A DNA stretch of 64,000 bases from NCBI RefSeq assembly GCF_001691555.1, contig NZ_MAYN01000008.1, forward strand, positions 2,038,682-2,102,681, in the 5' to 3' direction. The position numbers and the translations under genes were made by a program. The notes under the pieces are model-generated. The model worked only from the letters and a program-made list of their open reading frames with translations. It did not search any database and had not been told where the DNA came from. This stretch comes from Pantoea eucrina (GTDB lineage: Bacteria; Pseudomonadota; Gammaproteobacteria; Enterobacterales; Enterobacteriaceae). How positions within the stretch are numbered: the stretch's first letter is position 1; every line of letters starts with the position of its first letter. Shown here piece after piece: positions 63,333-64,000 of the stretch.

Positions 63333-63540
63333 ACTCGTCAGCCGGAGCGATACTGATAATGTCAAACTTCGCCACGCCATCCACTCCGGTGCCGGGGGTT
63401 TTCATCATCGCAAGACCCTGCAGCACCGCTTCATGCGCTTCTTCATCTGAAGGCTCATTTTCGCTCTCCAGTATGACCTCTTCGCGTTTTTTGGCGTCGC
63501 CATCCTGATGTTCATACGTCACTTTGTATCGGGTACTCAT
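63331..63540 (-). CDS. Small acidic protein, unknown function
   Basis: The 69-residue protein starts at the ATG at 63540 with AAGGAG 8 bases ahead. It is acidic ('YEHQDGDAKKREEVILESENEPSDEEAHEAVLQGLAMMK') with a hydrophobic end ('GVAKFDIISIAPADE'). The base composition and ribosome site support a real gene. I do not recognise the family with confidence. Confidence 0.7.
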   Translation of the reverse strand: MSTRYKVTYEHQDGDAKKREEVILESENEPSDEEAHEAVLQGLAMMKTPGTGVDGVAKFDIISIAPADE

Positions 63541-63660
63541 TGCGCATTCTCCTTTTCGGGTGGAACGCTAAGTCTGGTCAACGGATGGGAATACGTCCAG
63601 CCGGCGTCTGCCGGAGGCAGCGTGACGCACCAGGCATACTGGCGCAGTATCGGATATTTG

Positions 63661-63678
63661 TGTCCCAAATCTGTCCCA
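63661..63678. repeat. 11-base direct repeat TGTCCCA next to tRNA-Thr
   Basis: TGTCCCA occurs twice with an 11-base period (63661-63667 and 63672-63678), 49 bases from the 3' end of the tRNA gene. The arrangement resembles integrase arm-type sites, but no integrase gene is present. Confidence 0.4.
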
Positions 63679-63726
63679 CATGCTGAAGGAAGAAGGACCG
63701 GGTGGTGGATAATGCATTGATTTGAT

Positions 63727-63802
63727 TGGTGCCGGAAACAGGAGTCGAACCTGCGACCTTCGCATTACGAATGCGCTGCTCTACCAACTGAGCTACACCG
63801 GC
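63727..63802 (-). tRNA. thrW: tRNA-Thr (anticodon CGT)
   Basis: A 76-base cloverleaf is read on the minus strand, including an encoded CCA end. The acceptor stem GCCGG/CCGGC, D-arm 'TAGCTCAGTTGGTAGAGCA', anticodon stem CGCAT/ATGCG with loop TTCGTAA, and T-arm GGTTCGACTCC are all present. It closely matches E. coli thrW, the P22-type phage attachment site. Confidence 0.96.
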
Positions 63803-63914
63803 ATAAGGCGGGAACTAGGGGGAATAAAATAAAAAATGTGACGCAAGGCGTCAAGGTGCGGTGGTTCAACCGTCTGTTTTTCAGGCAGAACCGGCGTATT
63901 TTCCGCCACAAATA

Positions 63915-63940
63915 AAAAAAGGCGAGGCCGGAGCCTCGCC
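63915..63940 (-). terminator. Terminator of the gene entering from the right
   Basis: GGCGAGGC and GCCTCGCC pair around CGGA. On the minus strand a TTTTTTT run follows, 15 bases after the stop codon of the partial gene. Confidence 0.9.
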
Positions 63941-63954
63941 AAAACGTGCTGGTT

Positions 63955-64000
63955 TTAATCGTAATAAGGTAACTTACGATCAACACCGTTGATATTGACC
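63955..64000 (-). CDS. 3' end of an unidentified gene
   Basis: The last 14 codons, ending VNINGVDRKLPYYD before TAA, run off the right edge on the minus strand. The terminator directly downstream supports a real stop codon. Too little is present to name it. Confidence 0.55.
   Translation of the reverse strand, partial: VNINGVDRKLPYYD

Noticed and set aside
63508..63765. Short frames on both strands between the 63331 gene and tRNA-Thr, considered as integrase remnants
   Set aside because: No tyrosine-recombinase motif is visible in either frame, so only the direct repeat was kept as an observation.

Overview
The window is about 64 kb of chromosome from a member of the Enterobacterales, most likely Erwiniaceae (Pantoea/Erwinia-like); the genus is an inference. 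Protein-level similarity and gene order follow the E. coli 8.5-10 min region (secF-secD-yajC-tgt-queA-acpH ... proY-brnQ ... phoR-phoB-sbcD-sbcC ... mak-rdgC-ppnP-yaiA-aroL-yaiI-proC ... psiF-iraP). The conserved backbone is interrupted by lineage-specific insertions: a phytase/inositol-phosphatase pair where E. coli has malZ, a stand-alone MetE-like methyltransferase and a PstS-like binding protein beside phoBR, and a TolA-domain-III lipoprotein after sbcC.

Layout: 1-900 holds the end of kbp and yajI. 908-6392 is the preprotein translocase and queuosine block on the minus strand. 6495-9271 holds acpH and the phosphatase pair. 9560-12304 holds proline-type and branched-chain amino-acid carriers. 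12706-17068 is the methyltransferase and Pho regulation block. 17179-22070 is sbcDC, with an unusually long glutamine-rich SbcC. 22174-30566 is a run of conserved housekeeping and stress genes. 30821-33913 is an orphan lacZ with a lac-operator-like site. 34-36 kb holds small envelope and regulatory proteins, including a 21-residue membrane peptide. 36282-40782 is a beta-glucoside PTS operon with a convergent LacI-type regulator. 41-42.4 kb holds small unknown genes and osmC. 42497-46315 is lldPRD with two operator palindromes 125 bp apart. 46315-49895 is a transporter/LysR/Tat-exported amidohydrolase group. 49896-50626 is a GC-rich gene-free region carrying an inverted pair of diverged repeats whose internal hairpin covaries. 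51195-63313 combines dbpA, cheV, a chemoreceptor, sdaC, an orphan GT2-flippase-GT2 operon and an isolated flagellin gene. The window closes with a tRNA-Thr(CGT) gene (thrW) and the last codons of another gene.

How the genes work together: PhoBR (with a strong multi-repeat Pho box), a PstS-like protein, the phytase/IMPase pair and psiF concentrate phosphate acquisition functions in one 25-kb stretch. cheV, the chemoreceptor gene and the flagellin gene each carry a recognisable sigma-28 promoter, so the 52-63 kb segment looks like a dispersed flagellar regulon into which sdaC and a small polysaccharide operon are embedded. The most unusual items are the covarying inverted repeats at 49.9-50.3 kb, the TolA-III lipoprotein, the 21-residue peptide gene, the orphan flippase/glycosyltransferase operon and the periplasmic amidohydrolase cluster. 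No intact prophage, IS element or CRISPR array was seen.
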